From Chrysopilus asiliformis (lineage: Eukaryota > Arthropoda > Insecta > Diptera > Rhagionidae): DNA of 64,000 bases. Below are positions 43,333 through 53,680 of this stretch, piece by piece; position 1 is the first letter of the stretch; each line of letters begins with the position of its first letter. The stretch spans positions 65,192,470 to 65,256,469 of the forward strand of contig OZ035960.1 of NCBI GenBank assembly GCA_964034945.1. The letters run 5' to 3'. The notes beneath the pieces are model-generated. The model did not search any database. It was not told the DNA's origin and saw nothing but the letters and a program-made list of their open reading frames with translations. The position numbers were made by a program, and so were the translations under genes.

Positions 43333-43542
43333 ATGGGCAAGACTCAATCTAAACAAGTTGACAATACAGGAGAGGTCATCAACAATATCTCCATCACTGA
43401 ACCGGTTTACATCAACTCCAACAAGATCGAAACCACTCTGATCAGCCTGACGGCTTTAGTAGGAATATCGTTGCTATATCAACTATATAAGGACTATAGA
43501 CGTAGCTTGAAGAAGAAATACAGTGTCTCCACCCAAATCTAG
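43333..43542 (+). CDS. Short third ORF of the LINE: predicted N-myristoylated membrane protein
   Basis: There are 69 codons, 54 bases after the ORF2 stop. The N-terminus MGKTQSK fits an N-myristoylation signal (Gly2, Ser6, Lys7). A polar middle (GEVINNISITEPV) follows, then one membrane segment, LISLTALVGISLLYQLY (about residues 36-52), and a strongly basic tail, RRSLKKKY. Jockey elements are normally described with two ORFs. From memory, small proteins of this plan (MG start, one membrane helix, basic tail) occur in some arthropod RNA viruses; that is recollection, not a search. The frame is intact although the rest of the element is decayed. Confidence 0.55.
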   Translation: MGKTQSKQVDNTGEVINNISITEPVYINSNKIETTLISLTALVGISLLYQLYKDYRRSLKKKYSVSTQI

Positions 43543-43631
43543 AACGGACCCAGCTACACAAAATCCTCTCCTATCACTGGAAGGACGGATGTAAACAATT
43601 TAGGTTTAAGAGTTGTAATAAAATAAGATAG

Positions 43632-43696
43632 AGGTTGGCTTCCCCAACCTGATACTTATTGTAAAACTAAAAGTAATTAAATAAAAAAAAAAAAAA
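43632..43696 (+). terminator. LINE 3' end: hairpin and poly(A) tail
   Basis: AGGTTGGCTTCCCCAACCT forms a short stem with a CTTC-type loop at 43632-43650, about 33 bases before a poly(A) tract (43683-43696). A stem in this place can be the reverse-transcriptase recognition signal in non-LTR elements (inference). Confidence 0.6.
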
Positions 43697-43810
43697 ACAC
43701 AATTAATGATTGTAACATTTTCTTTTCTTTTTACATATCTAAATGTTTAAAATGTAGTAATCAGCTCTGTTTTAATGAAATGATAATAATAATAAATAAA
43801 TATACTTATT

Positions 43811-45041
43811 AATTAAATTAATTCTACAATAGTTTCAAGACCTAATATAGGAATTGAATCACTATCTACAACTACAAAATTCTGTTTTGAATTTTCTCCG
43901 CTAATTTTACATTTTAGATTTACTATTCCTAATGTTTTAATTTTAGAACCTCCATATCCATGTAATCTAATGTCTGTTTCAATAATTTTAACTCCTGACA
44001 TATTTGATAAAAGGTTAAATGGTATTGTATTTACCTCAGCACCAATATCAAGCTTGAAAATAATCCGCTTTTCTCCAAAAAACACATCAGTAGTCCAACA
44101 TTTTTTTTAAGACTACTAACTAATGTATCAATAAATAATACATCTTGCTCTGAATTCAATTCTGCCTCTGAAATTTCCCGAATGTTTTTCTGCTTACACA
44201 CCACATCAAAATGATTCCTTCTGCCACACTTTGAGCACTCACACCATAAGCAGGACAATTTCCTTTTTTATGGCTCTTTAAACAATATCCACAATCCTTT
44301 ACAAAAATATTTTGTTGACTAGGAGAATTTCTAATTATTATTAACATTTTTAAAATTTGACTGATTTTCAAATTTTTTTTCTTTTTTTTCTGTAGACTGC
44401 CTCCTCTGTAGATTAATTCCATGTGTATCAAATGATTTTGTTTGATTTTTCTGCACGCTCTGTAAATCATTTGATTGCTTCTTTGAAAGTTCCGATATTC
44501 TTGCCATTTCAAAGACTCTATCCACATCCAAATTTTCAGTTTCCAACATCTTCTTCTGCACAGATTTGTCCGAAATTCCAATCACCAAACGATCTCGTAA
44601 CATCCTTTGTTCAAACTCCATAGTTCCAAAATGACACACTTTCATTAATTTTTTTAAAACCATCAGCCACATATCAAAAGATTCAAGTGATTTCTGATCC
44701 CGATTTTTCGCTGCTTCCACATTAAACGTATTGAATAATTCTATTGCATCCGGACCAACTGCATTTAATAATATTGCAGCATGAACTTTTTCCGATTTTT
44801 CATTTAATTCTGCAGCAATGTAAAATAAATCGAAATTCTGCTTAAAAATGCGCCAATTTTCAGCCATATCTCCTTTTAATTCTAGGGGTTCCACTTTCCG
44901 TAAGAAATCCATCGTTCTAGTCTTTTCCACAGTTACTAATTCGACTTTTCTTGGTCTTCCACGCGGTTTTTTATCTTTACCAGGACCTTTTTTCCCAATC
45001 GTCATATGTTTCGAAAATTCCAGAAATCCAATATTTTTCAA
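43811..45041 (-). pseudogene. Mag-like gypsy gag and protease, with several frameshifts
   Basis: Gag (45041-44331) has the core with LKGDMAENWRIFKQNFDLFY and the block LRDRLVIGISDKSVQKKML, typical of Mag-type Gag. Later frames hold a zinc knuckle, CGYCLKSHKKGNCPAYG (44300-44240), and the linker CSKCGRRNHFDVVC. The last frame (44085-43813) holds the protease with LDIGAEVNTIP, where the usual Thr/Ser after Asp is Ile, then ILGLETIVEL. At least three frame changes occur. It is followed by the LINE poly(A) at 43696, so its RT is probably the fragment at 9632-10440. Confidence 0.8.
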
Positions 45042-45157
45042 TAATTTTCCAATCCAATAGTCTTCAATCCAATAATCTAACTAATCCGGTATATTCTCCT
45101 CTCAGAAATATTTTTCTTTTTTTTTCTATACTTCGAGTTATATTTTAAATTAAATTT

Positions 45158-45169
45158 TCCTCGTCGCCA
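45158..45169 (-). other. Mag-like primer binding site
   Basis: On the minus strand it reads TGGCGACGAGGAA directly after ...ATTACA, the LTR end. TGGCGACGAGG is a characteristic PBS of Mag-type gypsy elements. Confidence 0.75.
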
Positions 45170-45295
45170 TGTAATATATTCTATCGAAACTCAATTCTAA
45201 TTAAAATATGTTTATTATATGACTTCTAAATCGAGACTGCCTGGTTTACTATCAAAATATCTTAATCATAAAATCATACAATCTGGGTAACTACA
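45170..45295 (-). repeat. Probable 5' LTR of the Mag-like element
   Basis: On the minus strand it would start TGTAGTTACCC and end ATATATTACA, next to the PBS. At 126 bp it is short, but Mag-type LTRs are often short. Without the partner LTR the outer end is a guess. Confidence 0.45.
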
Positions 45296-45399
45296 TCGAT
45301 AATAATGATTCTTTTCGGCCGTATTATTTGTTGAATTCCTGATTCATTCAGGCTTAGCGGCCATGTAGTTATTAGTGAAGAATTATAAAAACGGACGAA
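45296..45399. other. Short spacer, nothing recognised
   Basis: It contains a small inverted motif, ACTACATCGATAATAATG against CATGTAGTTATTAGTG, around the outer edge of the presumed LTR. Confidence 0.4.
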
Positions 45400-45690
45400 T
45401 ATAAATTAAAACACAAATGGTTTCTTTTTTATCATCACGTTTTTTATTTTTTCATCCGACGTTTCGTCCAGAAATCCTGGACATCATCAGGGAGTTTTTT
45501 TTTCGAGTTACTACAATTTTATAAAATGAGAAAAACGTTATAATACGTATGTAATACATATGTATTAATCGTTTGAAATACTTTGATTCATAAGTGAGGA
45601 TCTGAGTATTATCAAAGTCCGGTTTGTGTCCTGTCTCTCTGACATGTTCAACCAAGGCTGTTGGTGCGAAAGGGTTATTTTCTTTTTTTA
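45400..45690 (-). pseudogene. Penelope-like element 3' fragment (GIY-YIG end)
   Basis: On the minus strand, EHVRETGHKPDFDNTQIL and ESKYFKRLIH match the C-terminal half of the GIY-YIG endonuclease domain of Penelope-like elements. The downstream text on that strand, TGATGATGTCCAGGATTTCT, then GACGAAACGTCGGATG, is the typical 3' flank of such elements. The rest of the element is missing. Confidence 0.65.
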
Positions 45691-46250
45691 TGTCGTTCTT
45701 CGATAATATTAATTCTATTTAATATTCTACAAACTTTTTATTGCAAATTTGGAATAAACAAATTGAAGTCTCCAATGAAGTCACTCAAGCTGGCAATCAG
45801 AATTTAAAGATAGCAGACATGCGCAATGCATAATCTATTCTCTATCATTCTTGGAGTTTAGTGGTCAGGAGATTTAGGAGATTTTAACCTACCGAATATT
45901 TCTTGGACGAGGAGTAATAAGTCCTGATTGTCATTTTTTCCGAGCAATGTAAGGGGTTCAATTGAATCTTTTACTATCGATTCAATTTTGTCTACTGGAT
46001 TATCTCAAATCTATTTCATAAGTTATGATTATGGTAATGATTAGTCGAAACAAAATTATTCAATTGTGATTTTCCTTTCCGCAGTTAAAATCCTTTTCAC
46101 CTTACAAGAAACTATTTTGTTAGCTTTTACAATACTTTTACCGATACTGGCTGCAATTATGTTTTTGATTATAAGAACTCGGATTTAACTAAGCTTAATT
46201 TATATTTTTTATCTATTGACTGGAAGAAAATCTACGACTTAAGCTATTAT

Positions 46251-46617
46251 CACAAATAATATACAGATGAACAGAGCTCAAAGAAAACCATGTTATATGA
46301 AACCAAATCAAGCGAGCTTTTAAAAGCCGAAAAACTTTTTCCTCTGGGAGAGCCTTGTCTTCGGTTCTTTTGAGATGATTTCAAGCTTTTGTAAACTTGT
46401 TTTATACAACCCCACCGCCGCGCCAATCATACAAAAAATTCAACACATTTATTACATTCACTTGTGTGTGTTCGGCATACGATTTGACGAGAAACTATCT
46501 CTCCACTCTCGCTCAAAATTTAAGTTAAAAGCTTTTGTCGGCTGATCTTCTGTCGGCTGATTTGGTTTCATATAACATGGTTTTCTTTGAGCTCTGTTCA
46601 TCTGTATATTATTTGTG
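46251..46617. mobile_element. 367-bp element with perfect 60-bp inverted repeats
   Basis: The first 60 bases (start CACAAATAATATACAGATG) are repeated exactly inverted at 46558-46617. CTATTAT flanks it at 46244-46250 and 46618-46624, a 7-bp duplication. The interior has no frame of interest. The superfamily is unknown. Perfect arms argue for recent insertion. Confidence 0.88.
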
Positions 46618-47645
46618 CTATTATATTAATGATTGGATATTAAACTTTTATTGCCTTTTATATGTTGGTTTCGAGCTTTCTGTTCCAAAGAAGATTTCTT
46701 TCCATTAGGATTTCTTTTCACCCGCCGTGGTATAAAAAGTATTTATTAAAATTAAAAAATTCTTAACAAAATACATATACATTATACATTTGCTGTTCGG
46801 GCCAGAGCTCGAGCATAAAAAAGAGGTGCCGAATCAATCAATACCAATTATTCAATCTTACAATAATTTATTTCAATAAAACAATTCAGTATATTTTAAT
46901 TCTAATTATAATTTAATAATTTAATATCTATGGCTCTTGATGTTTCTGATGTGGTACTCTAATTGCTCCGTCTCCTTGGCGTTTGTGGAATCACTCGCAC
47001 ACGGGATGAGGTTTCTCCTGATTTATGTATTCTGTAGTTCCTACTGGTTTTGCTGCTAGATATATTCCGTAATCCTTCTATTGCCAGTGCAGAGTATTTT
47101 CTGCCGCTTGCAGTGTAACGTCTGACGACTGCAAAGGATCTGTTGCTAATTGCAGAGTAACTTCTGCCGAATGCAGCGTAGCTTCTGCCGAATGCAACGT
47201 GTCTGTTGCCGAATGCAGAGTATCTTCTGCCTGATGCAGCGTAGCTTCTGCCTATTGACTTCTAAGTTTCTTCCTAAATAGGATAGGAATTAGGATTTGT
47301 TAGTTAGTTAAATGATGTGGTTGGATCGAGAGATGAAACCGAAGTGATTTCTGCTTGGTACAGCAGGGCTATTTATATGGGCCGAAATAGCGGTAATCCT
47401 CACTCCAATTTACATTAATTTGTGTAGTAATGTATTTTGTTCGTGTTTATTAACCATACTTTAAAAGTATTGATGGAAAAGGATGGTGTAAATAAACACT
47501 CTGTAAAAGCCAACGATCTAAATATAGCCTTGTGATCGAACTACATTGGTGATGTAGTGGAAGTGTAGTGATCGCCAGCTGGATACGACAAGTGTATTGG
47601 AGATGTAGTGGAAACCAGCTGGAGACGTCTAATCAGTTGGAGACA

Positions 47646-49094
47646 GTGATGTTATATGGAGGGGAATTCCCCTTTTTGCGGGGAATTTGACTATAAAAAT
47701 TGCTAATAGGGGAAAAGGGGAAAACGCTTCAAAACGGGGGGAAAATCTTCGCCTTTCAACTAAACCCGAAATATATTTAAAAAATTACGGAAAAGTAGAA
47801 GTACAAATAATTAAAAACAATTACAATCCAATTCCAAGCTTAGGCAAAGGTAAAGAGTGAAGGAAATGCCCTTATTTATGCATTTTCCACTTTATAATGA
47901 TCTTTTTGCAATGGTAAAGTACACCCCAATCTTTTAAACGAAAGCACTTTACACGCCATCCAGACCTGCCAGAAATATTGACAGGACTGTTAACATAAAT
48001 GTCATTAGACAATTCTGTTGTGACGTAGGTGGGCTGCTGATTCTGGCATGGCGTTGAGCAGTAAACAACTGAGTAGTAAATATGACGATCTCAGTGATTT
48101 CACTTTTTTCTTTAAAATCTCCGCACTAAAATTAAATTCGGCCTCCATCTGCTCCCACGATGCCTTTTTCAAATCATTTCTTTGTAAAAATTACTTTTAA
48201 GCAGTATTCCTTTATAGAACGGAGCGTCTCTGCACGTGAAAAATTAGAATCCGCCATCTTAAATTCCATTTCTGTTAGCAAAGATGTCAGCAAAAACTGT
48301 CAGACTTTTCTGTCGTAACAGCTGTCATTTCAATCTTCACGAGCCTGTTCAGATTGGTTGAAATAGTCCGCCTAAATAGGACGGATGAAAAACTGCTCGT
48401 GTTCAGATTGAGACTATTTGAACCAGTAGCTGTGAGCAATCAGACTGGCGCGAAACATTTGGGAGACAGAATATTTCTAAAGAACTGCAATGCAAGTAAT
48501 ACGTGGCTGCCTTTTGCTCTGCGACGTGTTGCATCGAAGCCGACCGAAACAATAATGACAATGGAACACATTCATTGTGGCAGCCAACCAATCAGAGCAC
48601 GACAGGCGGAACTCTGAGAACGGAGACTTTAGTTTTGAGGATGATTTTCCTATCAGCAGTCCCACTTCCTCACCTTGCCGTAATGTTGCCAGTCCGCCTA
48701 AATTGTCCTATTTAGGCGGACTATTTCAACCAATGTGAACAAGCTCCACTAGACATAACATTAGACGTAACAGCGACAGTAACGGGATTCATGGCAGGTG
48801 TGAATTACTAGTTACAAAATATAAAATTATTTCCTTTTAAAAATTTTAACATGAGTCCAAATGACAATAATTTTTGGTTTTAATAAATGAATACTTCCAG
48901 GGGGGCTCGGGTGTCGGTCGTGATCCCGACTGTAAAAGCCAGAATAAACGTGTCGCCATTTTCATGGCGCACGTGTAATAATTTGATAAAACCTACTTGC
49001 TGTACCATTCATGTGCAGTGAGAGAAGATTCACACTAGACTCATGGCCATATAGTAGTAACTCGGCCATCTCAACTTAAACTCCAAAAAAAAAA
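47646..49094. other. Insertion in the BEL-2 3' LTR, source unknown
   Basis: This segment replaces about 26 bases of LTR present in the other copy. It begins AGTGATGTTATATGGAGG and ends in an A-run before GTTTTGAG, so it could be a retroposed fragment with target deletion. It contains a MITE at 48341-48746. Around that MITE, CCAGACCTGCCAG (47961) and GGCAGGTGTGAA (48795) hint at a larger decayed TIR element. No gene is seen. Confidence 0.5.
48341..48746. mobile_element. 406-bp MITE with long inverted repeats
   Basis: The arms run GAGCCTGTTCAGATTGGTTG, then AAATAGTCCGCCTAAATAGG, and return inverted at 48705-48746 with two mismatches. CAC flanks it on both sides (48338-48340 and 48747-48749). 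There is no coding capacity. Confidence 0.78.
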
Positions 49095-49294
49095 AGTTTT
49101 GAGTGTTGGGAACATGAAATCTGAGTCGGAGTGAACGAGCAAAGGGGAGGACGAGACAAGTCCTTTTGGTTTGGCAGCTCGTTCCCTCTTGGGCGGCTGC
49201 CCTATGACTGATTCAGGTTTTATGTTTTGCTGTTTCTTTTATAGGTGTGCTGTGGAGTGCCGATCTGTTTATTTGTTTGTTGTGGCGTCAACAT

Positions 49295-49307
49295 TCTCCC
49301 CCCTTCT
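49295..49307 (-). other. BEL-2 polypurine tract
   Basis: On the minus strand it reads AGAAGGGGGGAGAA directly before TGTTGACGCC, the start of the 3' LTR. This placement shows that 49291 is the true LTR edge. Confidence 0.75.
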
Positions 49308-49491
49308 GAAGTATCCTACTTCAGCAAATAAATATTGAAATTAAATTTATATATATTTTTTTTGTATATATTTTTTTTTGTATATATTTTTTTTGGTATA
49401 TTTTTATTGAAAAATATAAACTTTAATGTAATAGAGTGGTTTGCATTAAATTGTCGATTAATTGCTCAGGCCAGAAAGTGAGTGTGGTAAA

Positions 49492-49755
49492 TTATTGAGA
49501 GTGGGGAATTAGAAGGCGGCGAAAGTTTGAAATTGGTCGTTTCAAAACGCTTGAGTTGTGTAAACTTCCCCCAATTCTGATTGTGCCATTTTCATCAACA
49601 AACGGGTACAAAGAGTTTAATTTCCTTGATGAGAATTTTGCAGTAAGATTCGGAGTCACCGACGTGAGACAGTTGATAGTTAGATTGGGTTTTAATTTTT
49701 TCTCTTTCATTGTGGTTTTTGCTAGACAGTGTTCCAGATTTCCGTAGCTACCCAT
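49492..49755 (-). pseudogene. BEL-2 integrase N-terminal fragment
   Basis: The frame contains LYPFVDENGTIRIGGSLHNSS, the conserved entry to the BEL integrase zinc-finger region. It stops soon after at IPHSQ. It lies right after the protease, so RT and RNase H are missing. A 31-base inverted repeat, ATAGGATGC...GCATCCTAT, marks the junction near 49780-49810. Confidence 0.7.
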
Positions 49756-49798
49756 GGCGATGCGTGTGGAGTCCCCTAAATGATAGGATGCATTGGGT

Positions 49799-51910
49799 TC
49801 AACGGCATCCTATCATAACGCAATATCGAACATCCATATGTTGTACTATAGTCTTCACAAAATGTTTCTTACAGGATTTTTCATCGTCTGTGAAAAATTG
49901 AGTATTGACAGGCTCTTCCGTCTCCCAGAATCGGTTTTCAGCGAGATCCAGTTGATGTTGATTATGAAGTTTGGTGACGAGGAAGCTATGAGGAGTTTGT
50001 GTTTCCTCATTATTTTGCGTTTGTCCGGTCAGGATCCATCCTAGTGCAGTATGTTGTGCTAGTGGAACGTTTGGAGCTCCACGCTTGATGCCTTCTAGGA
50101 GAATTGTGCTATAAACTTCGGCTCCCAGAAGCATGTCAATTTCTCCGGGTTGATCGAAAGTGGGGTCGGCCAGAGGTAATTGATGTAAGTGAGTGAAGTG
50201 ATCAGTCTGTAATTGTTTAGAGGGGATCGAACCAGTAATGTGAGGAATTACATAGGCTGATATAGAGTATTTATAATTGTCGTAAATCGATTGGACTGTA
50301 ACATTTATTCGACTTCGGCATGTGTTACTTGTTGTTTTCCCGATCCCTGAAATTTGTGCGGATATTTTTTGCCTGGGTAGGTTTAGGCGTTGAACAGCAG
50401 CTTCGGTAATAAAGTTGGTTTGTGATCCTTGATCCACCAGGGCACGTAATTTATGTGTACCATTTTTCGTCTCTGCACGAATGATTGCCGTAGCTAGTAG
50501 TACCGTGGAATCTGAACTGTTGGAGTGAAAATTGGCGATTGTGGTATTATGTTGCTCGGAATTATTGATTTGATTATTTGTTTCAGGACTAATGGTAGTG
50601 TTTAAATGTCTACTAGTGCTGGGTTGATCGTTGGTAGTCTGTTGTCGACTTTCGTAGTTTGATAGTGTATGATGATGATTGATCGGTAGGCTTTGATCAG
50701 ATTCTACATGTAACAAGGTGTGATGGCGTTTGCTACATTTTTGGCAATTTCTGTTGCTAGGACAATTGTTTACACCATGGTTTTGCGCTAAGCAATTGGT
50801 GCATAGCGCTTTCTCTTGCGAATACTTTAAACGATCGTTGGAAGATAACTGCAAGAATTTTGGGCATGAACGTAGTGGGTGTTCTCTCTTGCATAAGGTG
50901 CATTTAAAGTTAATGGTAGAGTGAAAGGATTGTTTCCTGTAGTTTGCGTTGGGTTGAGGCATTCTATTTTTTTGAAAATTGACCATTTCCAGAGTACGAA
51001 ATCTCGATTCGAGGTCTTTGTATTCGGGAAATTCGGACGACTGATTGACCTGTTGTTCCCATAATACATGAGTGTCAGCTGGCAGTTCCTGGCTGATGAG
51101 ATAGATGATGAGTGGATCCGAAGATTTGGTGTCCAAGCCTAGGTTTTGTAGTGATTGTAAACTATCGTTTGTGTTGTCGATGAGTTTACGGATTGATTCG
51201 GCAGAATCATTGATTGAGTGAGGTAGATTCATCAATCGTTTTAGGTGAGTATGAATGAGTACCCGTTTGTTGTTATATCGAGACAGCAAGGTGTTCCAGG
51301 CTATCGTGTAGTTGGCTCCAGTTATGTGGAAGTGGCGTAAAAGCTGTTCAGCTTCTCCCGAAAGATTGTTTTTTAAGTAATGTAGTTTTTGGACATCTTG
51401 GAGATGCGTGTTTTCGTGAATTAGTGAGACGAACAGATCTCTAAATTATGTCCACGCGTTGTAGTCTCCAGAGAATGTTGGCAGATTTATTCTGGGAAGA
51501 CGGATGTCACTCAGGTTTGAGTGGACAGTTGGGTGCACAGTTGAATTTGCTGTAGGAGAAGGTAATGGAGTCTCGCTGGGTGTTTCCCAGGCATTTTCCA
51601 GCTCTGCTGTGAATTCGCTGTACAGTTCTCGCATTTCTCCGTAAAGATTATTGGCAAAATAGTCGGTATACTCAAAATCAGATTGATATTTGCTCATGAT
51701 GGATTTGTGGTTCGACTGGAACTCTTCCCATAGCTTTTCAGTGCCGGCCATACGAATCCGATAGTATGCAGCTACTTTTCGTTTTCTGTCAGCATCCTTA
51801 TGATAGTTCTCAAGATCGCTTTTTTATTGTTTCACGATGAAATTTTGTTGAGCGAACAGCAAGGTGACAGAGTTTGGTATGGAGCCTTCAGCTTTATCAG
51901 AGGGAGCCAT
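49799..51910 (-). pseudogene. BEL-2 gag-protease, with two in-frame stops
   Basis: The start is the ATG at 51910-51908 (MAPSDKAEG). In-frame TAA codons occur near 51820 and at 51446-51448; otherwise one frame runs to 49799. The Gag core includes RLPRINLPTFSGDYNAWT and LSRYNNKRVLIHTHLKRL. Knuckles are CTLCKREHPLRSC and CTNCLAQNHGVNNC, followed by CQKCSKRHHTLLH. The protease (peptidase A17 type) has the motif LVDQGSQTNFI and the late block MLLGAEVY. The protein ends shortly after the protease, at the deletion. Confidence 0.85.
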
Positions 51911-51960
51911 GGTCTATACTGATTGTTTTAGCGATAGATTGAAATAAATTGGTTAATAAT

Positions 51961-51976
51961 CCGGCTCGAAGGACCA
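51961..51976 (-). other. BEL-2 primer binding site
   Basis: On the minus strand it reads TGGTCCTTCGAGCCGG, two bases after the LTR, the same site as in BEL-1. Confidence 0.8.
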
Positions 51977-51978
51977 AA

Positions 51979-53680
51979 TGTTCGTGCCAGAGCTCGAGCA
52001 TAAAAAAAAGGTGCCGAATCAATCAATACCAATTATTCAATCTTACAATAATTTATTTCAATAAAACAATTCAGTATATTTTAATTCTAATTATAATTTA
52101 ATAATTTAATATCTATGGCTCTTGATGTTTCTGATGTGGTACTCTAATTGCTCCGTCTCCTTGTCGTTTGTGGAATCACTCGCACACGGGATGAGGTTTC
52201 TCCTGATTTATGTATGGTTTTGCTGCTAGATATATTCCGTAATCCTTCTATTGCCAGTGCAGAGTATTTTCTGCCGCTTGCAGTGTAACGTCTGACGACT
52301 GCAAAGGATCTGTTGCTAATTGCAGAGTAACTTCTGCCGAATGCAGCGTAGCTTCTGCCGAATGCAACGTGTCTGTTGCCGAATGCAGAGTATCTTCTGC
52401 CTGATGCAGCGTAGCTTCTGCCTATTGACTTCTAAGTTTCTTCCTAAATAGGATAGGAATTAGGATTTGTTAGTTAGTTAAATGATGTGGTTGGATCGAG
52501 AGATGAAACCGAAGTGATTTCTGCTTGGTACAGCAGGGCTATTTATATGGGCCGAAATAGCGGTAATCCTCACTCCAATTTACATTAATTTGTGTAGTAA
52601 TGTATTTTGTTCGTGTTTATTAACCATACTTTAAAAGTATTGATGGAAAAGGATGGTGTAAATAAACACTCTGTAAAAGCCAACGATCTAAATATAGCCT
52701 TGTGATCGAACTACATTGGTGATGTAGTGGAAGTGTAGTGATCGCCAGCTGGATACGACAAGTGTATTGGAGATGTAGTGGAAACCAGCTGGAGACGTCT
52801 AATCAGTTGGAGACGTCAAGTTTAATGAAATTTTGCAATGTTTTGAGTGTTGGGAACATGAAATCTGGGTCGGAGTGAACGAGCAAAGGGGAGGACGAGA
52901 CAAGTCGTTTTGGTTTGGCAGCTCGTTCTTGCTGTTTCTTTTAGGGAGATGTCCCACTGGCGAATCAGCTCCTGCAGCTGCCTGATCCCGACATCAGGCC
53001 AGGCAGCTGCAGGGGCTGATTTGATCAGTTGACATGGCACACTGAACTGGGATCAGCTGACCTCAAACGTCAAAATATCGGACTCGGAGGAAGAACTTCT
53101 CCTTATTTCTCTGCTAAAAAAACTGAATCTTTGGAATCGTACAAGCATCTACCTTTTCCTACAGCTTGTACGATTCCTGTGTTTAATTTTTCCTATTCGA
53201 TGGACATCGTATTTATTTTCTCTTGTTCAAAAGTTTATTAGTTAAACAGACTTGTCAAAATTTTATGATGTCCCCAACTAGTAATTATTTTAAAGTCAAC
53301 ATTATATGAAGTAGAGAGCCTATAACCTAGAGAGTGGCCATGCTACCTTAATAGACTGTGCTACTGATGACAATTATTACCGCCAGACAATAAAAATATT
53401 GAAAATTATCATTTTATTTAATTTAATCTAACAAAAATGACATTAGAAACTACCCGACATGTTTCTGATATCAGCTACATTTAGGTCAGTTCAAAAAAGT
53501 CAGCTTTGTGTCCCAGACAGTCAGCTGCACATTTTTTGCAGTGTGCCATGCGCCATTGAATTACATGTGCAACTGATATCGGGATCAGTCAGCTGCAGCA
53601 GCTGATGGCCAGTGGGACATCTCGCTTATAGGTGTGCTGTGGAGTGTCGATCTGTTTATTTGTTTGTTGCGGCGTCAACA
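51979..53680 (-). repeat. BEL-2 5' LTR with a MITE inside
   Basis: It starts TGTTCGTGCC and ends GCGTCAACA. A 13-base gap near 52215 distinguishes it from the left copy. The Harbinger-like MITE at 52944-53625 accounts for its extra internal length. Confidence 0.85.
52944..53625. mobile_element. 682-bp Harbinger-like element in the BEL-2 LTR
   Basis: The ends are GGGAGATGTCCCACTGGC and GGCCAGTGGGACATCTCGC, with TTA at 52941-52943 and 53626-53628. Subterminal CAGCTGCAGCAGCTG repeats occur near both ends. On the plus strand around 53080-53130 the text SDSEEELLLISLLKK resembles the acidic start of a Harbinger nuclease, so this is probably an internally deleted copy of an autonomous element. Confidence 0.8.

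Larger units (their letters stand above)
11498..43696 (+). mobile_element. Jockey-type non-LTR retrotransposon, split into pieces by three insertions
   Basis: The element has a 5' UTR (about 11498-11656), ORF1 with C2HC knuckles, ORF2 with endonuclease and RT, a short ORF3, and a 3' UTR with hairpin and poly(A). It contains a Harbinger-like element, a Tc1-like element and a 20.5-kb gypsy. Bases of the LINE itself are about 11498-12163, 17707-18544, 20233-21829 and 42345-43696, roughly 4.5 kb. The exact 5' end and the TSD were not found. It apparently landed in the Mag-like element. Confidence 0.85.
46794..49291 (-). repeat. BEL-2 3' LTR with a 1.45-kb insertion
   Basis: LTR sequence lies at 46794-47645 and about 49095-49291, matching 51979-52815 and 52838-53680 of the other copy. 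It includes several CTGATGCAG/GAATGCAG-type repeats (47085-47260). A polypurine tract, complement of TTCTCCCCCCTTCT, adjoins at 49292. Confidence 0.85.
46794..53680 (-). mobile_element. Deleted Pao/BEL element with unequal LTRs (BEL-2)
   Basis: The outer ends are TGTTCGGG and GTCAACA, with a TTTGC duplication at 46789-46793 and 53681-53685. On the minus strand it has a 5' LTR (53680-51979), PBS, gag-protease with two stops, a deletion of RT and RNase H, an integrase fragment, a polypurine tract and a 3' LTR (49291-46794). Each LTR contains a different later insertion, so they differ in length (2498 against 1702). Confidence 0.85.

Noticed and set aside
46794..53680. Two different BEL elements with short LTRs (46794-47645 type and 49104-49291 type)
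   Set aside because: The TTTGC duplication, the PBS next to 51979 and the polypurine tract next to 49291 show that both are parts of one longer LTR.
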